Below are positions 59,461-64,000 of a DNA stretch of 64,000 nt, in pieces. The position numbers were made by a program, and so were the translations under genes. Under the pieces are notes generated by a model that was not told the origin of the DNA, ran no database searches, and saw only the letters and a program-made list of their open reading frames with translations. The stretch covers positions 62,001 to 126,000 of the forward strand of contig JAJIRX010000704.1 of assembly GCA_023853785.1 (NCBI GenBank), in the 5' to 3' direction. Origin of the DNA: Psilocybe azurescens (lineage: Eukaryota; Basidiomycota; Agaricomycetes; Agaricales; Agrocybaceae). Positions within the stretch are counted from its first letter, which is position 1, and each line of letters opens with the position of its first letter.

Positions 59461-59959
59461 CTACAAGTCTTTGTGATCAGATTGTTTATTGAAAGCTATC
59501 CAAAAATGAAATTTCCAATATTTTAGCGACACTGGCCAATATTTTTAGCCATTTTCTCCTTAGAACAGCGAATTAAAATTTTTCGCTCGTACAAATCGAT
59601 TCATTAGGTCGATTCCTTCATATAACCGCACTTTTTAGAAGTCCTAAATAAGTGTAGTCTCCTCCATAATAGGCGGACTAAATTTGATGTGTTTGCTTGT
59701 CCGCAACTGTAGTGCTTGACATGCCTGATTTGAACATCAGGCAAGCCTGCAGATTCCTTCGATTGTCCAGTCTTGAAGGCTGTCCACGCGATGGTTAGCA
59801 GGCTAAATCCGACAGAGGGTAACGGGTTAAAATGGAACCAGACAGGAGCAGCCAAGTATGGACGTTCAGGTATACAATTGCCTAATGAATAAAGATAAAG
59901 GGGAAGGAACGCCTGGTATATGACGTTTTGCAGAACGACGATAAACCGGGAGAGAATAC
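59461..59959. other. Region between hypothetical gene and E2 gene
   Basis: May hold 5' exons of the hypothetical gene. The 119-aa frame (59963-59604) starts at the E2 stop and has no support. Confidence 0.35.
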
Positions 59960-61210
<1,251 letters not shown>

Positions 61211-62254
61211 ATTTGTTCCAACGGAGATCGGGAGGATGTTAAGTATCGTTCGAAGATGGTGGCAGGAAAGAGAGGGGCAGGCTGATTATTCAATATTGCG
61301 GACATTCAGATTATTCCGATCATGTGATGCACCCCTATGCCATGTGGATGACACGCGACTGCTGTGCTTCAATCGCTGATTCACAAAGCATTCAGCGACA
61401 CACAGCCTCCGCCAATTGTTTGTCTCAAAAAAACGTTTGCTACTTTTGACACTCTCCTCTATCTTCAGCAAAACATCATGATTGAAACCGGATACTATCA
61501 CCAAGTATCCTGGGCGTCTTTTCCGCCTTCATCGAAGTCAGGCCCAGTCGTTGCTATTCACCGAGTTTGAATCATCTATGATGATTCGTCTGGTAGAACC
61601 TTAACTCGCCACAGCCCTCGTGCAACTTTCAAGATCGTTGTGATCATCCCTGCATAGATTCCAGCTTTAGGCATCAGTAACATCGCAGTTCCTTTCAGTC
61701 CGTATCATTGCAAAACTGCGCTAGATGCATTCACTCAAATATCACTCTATTTACAGAAACTGCCATCGGCATCAGCTGGTGTAAAGCTGTGGAAGCTGCT
61801 CTCACTGCGGACACAAATAGGATTTGGTCCCCCGGTCCCGTGTGACGCATACATCCTCATTCTGGCCAAGTCTGGAACCATCGCTGAGAGATTGTTGCTA
61901 CAGGGCTATCTTAATTTTACCAAAGTAAAGTCATCCTAACAGGCCTTCGCCGCCTCAATAGCTGATGGTTAACCGAAGTACACCATTTCTAGGAGATGGA
62001 CAGGCAGTGTAGCCATCGAGTTATAAATGACTTCGCTAGCAACGGTGGTATTAAGGTAGTTAAAAGGCCGCCTCTTCAGCAAACGTACTTCCTTCTATTT
62101 AGCTTCAAGGCATCTCTTTCTGCCCGGGTACGTTGATCTTAAAATTTCATCCAATCCCGTTCTTCATCTTGCCTTTCGACTACAGTTTCATTATTTTTTC
62201 TATTAACATTTTACCCTTCTCACATCAGCATCAATCCCCGCGTATTGCAGTACA
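61211..62254. other. Divergent region between E2 and RasGEF genes
   Basis: About 1 kb. It may contain 5' exons of the RasGEF gene (several CAG/GT borders, for example near 61678 and 61756), but none can be joined with confidence. Confidence 0.4.
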
Positions 62255-64000
62255 TGGAATGCTCGCCTTGGACAAACCATTTGCTTTCGAACTACTTCTT
62301 CGCAAGCTTGTGTATCTACTTTCTCTGGGCCCTAGTAAATCTAGTGTCGGAACACAAACAGAGGCAGGTGAAATGCAGCAGAGGCCAAGCGCCTCTTTTC
62401 TGTCTCCCACTACATACACTTTCTCGACTAGTGATTTGGGATCTAGTCAATCTCCCGTCCCGCTTCTACTTGGTCCCTTGGATGACAGATCTCCATGGAC
62501 ACCGTCAGACCACAGTTCATTGAGGGATAATGTGGAATATAGGAATGGTCATCTCGTTGGTGCGACGCTGTCCGTCCTTATGAAGAGAATGACTCCGGTT
62601 AATCCCCCAGTTGATCCAACATTTTCTAACGTCTTCTTCCTCACCTTTCGACTTTTTTCAACCCCTAAAGACCTTGCCGATGCCCTTACAGATCGATATG
62701 GTCTCTCACCCCCTAAAAACCTGTCCCAGGAGGATTTCGACTACTGGCAACGAGAAATAGGAACTCCGATACGTCGTCAGGTTTTTAAATTCATTAATAC
62801 TTGGTTGGAGGACTACTGGCTGCCAGATGTTGACGATGGCGCTCTTCCAGTCTTGAAGTCATTATTGAGTAGGCGCTCACCTAGGGATTTGCCTCCGTGG
62901 TCAGCACATGTGGTCCAGAATCTCCTGCATAAGCGTACTCTAAGCGACATTAACACCAATATCGATGCAAAAATTCAAACCTTGGATTCTTTCTCAACCG
63001 ACTGGAGGAGGCTCAAAGACCAAAGGTCCATATGTCTAACTGGCTGCGCTCCTCCTTGAGGAAAGGAAAATTCAAGAGAATTTCTATCAAGGCTTTTGAT
63101 ACCGTAGAGCTGGCACGTCAGCTGACTATCTTGGAGTCAGAACTTTTCTGCGCAGTCCGACTAGATGACATTCTACGAACAGGAGCAGATGGTCTTACCC
63201 CGCCAAAAAGTATACAAGCGATCGACCAATTTGGTACTATAATAACGCGATGGGTGACGGAGAGCATTATCAACAAACACTACCGTCTCGCGGCACGAGC
63301 TCTTCTGGTTAAATTCTTCATCAAGGTTGCATATGTACGTTCAATTAGTACATTAATCCCTCTGAGAATAAGGAGTTGAAACCGCTAAATTTACAGAGCT
63401 GCGTGTCACTCAACAACTTCAGCACATCGTGGTCAATTCTGGCCGCTTTGAATTCCAGTCAAGTTTCGAGATTACAGTGGACATTTAATGTACGTAGTAT
63501 TTTCGATTGTATAAAATGCTTTACATTAATCACTTTTATATCCACATGCACAGAGTTTGCCCCAGAAACAAAAGAGACAGTTGAAATATTTGCGAAAGCT
63601 TCTTGATCATTCAAATAATCACTGCGAATATCGGAATAAACTAAAAGATGTAGTGACACCGGCCATACCTTGCTTGGGTAAGCACCGCTTTAATTTGATC
63701 TATTGAAGTTCTTCATCCAATCAACATATTACAGGCCTGTACATCATGGATGTAACATTTTGTCGGGATTGTTATCCATCGTATCGACGATCGTCCTCTG
63801 ATCCAAAGATGAGAGTCATCAATCTCAGCAAATATTATAGACTAGTGGATATTGTGCAAGGTCTGTTGCGTATACTCTTATCCGCCGACTATTTGTCTCA
63901 CGGTCGTCTAGATATCCAAAAGTTCCAAGTGTCCTACGACCTAGAAGCGGTACCAGGATTCCAAGACTACATTACCTCAGTATTCTCTCCGTATAAGCAA
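62255..64000 (+). CDS. Ras guanine-nucleotide exchange factor (Cdc25-like), 3' end beyond window
   Basis: A RasGEF N-terminal (REM) module is visible in NGHLVGATLSVLMKRMTP and FSNVFFLTFRLFSTPKDLADAL...RYGL. It is followed by the catalytic Cdc25 domain: VELARQLTILESELFCAVR, IITRWVTESI, SLNNFSTSWSILAALNSSQVSRL and TPAIPCLGLYIMDVTFCRD. It would load GTP onto Ras-type GTPases at membranes. Introns at 63335-63398 (GTACGT), near 63490-63551 and 63680-63734 keep the protein continuous. A frame change near 63018-63025 (RRLKD to VHMSNWLRSS) needs one base. The start is uncertain because typical Cdc25 proteins have longer N-termini, often with an SH3 domain. The gene runs off the window. Confidence 0.85.

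Overview
The window is a piece of nuclear genome from a basidiomycete fungus, most likely an Agaricomycete (mushroom). The genes are split by many short GT-AG introns of about 45-80 nt. The gene content is typical of mushrooms: a DUF6534-type membrane protein, an NRPS-like adenylate-forming reductase, a CorA-like transporter, a Clr4-type H3K9 methyltransferase and a RasGEF. The order is not that of a bacterium or of an obvious metabolic cluster. It is a gene-dense chromosome arm with repeat islands.

Layout. 1-4.6 kb: pyrimidine-rich repeats, one copy of a dispersed repeat (R), a 145-bp inverted repeat and a PIF/Harbinger-like MITE. 4.6-6.5 kb: C2H2 zinc-finger protein. 6.77 kb: intron-containing tRNA-Arg. 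7.1-11.1 kb (-): 14-exon adenylate-forming reductase. 13.1-15.1 kb (-): delta-12-type fatty acid desaturase, 13 exons. 15.1-18.3 kb: intergenic, with an old direct duplication. 18.3-23.2 kb (-): two members (C and B) of an undescribed gene family, with repeat R and a polypyrimidine tract between them. 24.8-27.6 kb (-): mitochondrial aconitase. 28.1-30.6 kb (-): coiled-coil protein. 32.6-33.8 kb: alpha/beta hydrolase. 34.2-36.2 kb (-): DUF6534 membrane protein. 37.7-38.6 kb (-): Alba-domain, RNase P/MRP-like protein. 39.2-43.3 kb: third family member (A), followed by a polypyrimidine tract, duplicated exon relics and repeat R. 43.4-50.8 kb: three medium-chain reductase paralogues (two intact, one pseudogene) and two copies of an unusual inverted-repeat transposon carrying a tRNA-like module, one of which lies inside the pseudogene. 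51.1-53.4 kb: CorA-like transporter. 53.8-58.8 kb: H3K9 methyltransferase. 59.0-59.5 kb (-): 3' end of an unknown gene. 60.0-61.2 kb (-): ubiquitin-conjugating enzyme with a tail of SUMO-interaction-like motifs. 62.2 kb to the end: RasGEF, cut by the window edge.

A technical point affects the whole annotation. Many genes, including the housekeeping aconitase, need single-base corrections, mostly one missing base in a short homopolymer, to read through. After those corrections the spliced length of every gene I summed became a multiple of three. This points to sequencing or assembly errors rather than real decay. The MDR pseudogene is different, with a lost start codon, stops, truncation and a transposon insertion.

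The most novel items are: (1) the three-gene family with shared N- and C-terminal motifs and the R/polypyrimidine modules that accompany it; (2) the terminal-inverted-repeat element with an internal tRNA-like A-box/B-box module, caught in a clean gene insertion with a 2-bp duplication; (3) SUMO-interaction-like motifs in both the H3K9 methyltransferase and the nearby E2 enzyme. Exon boundaries were derived by hand from splice consensus and protein continuity. They may be off by a base or two.
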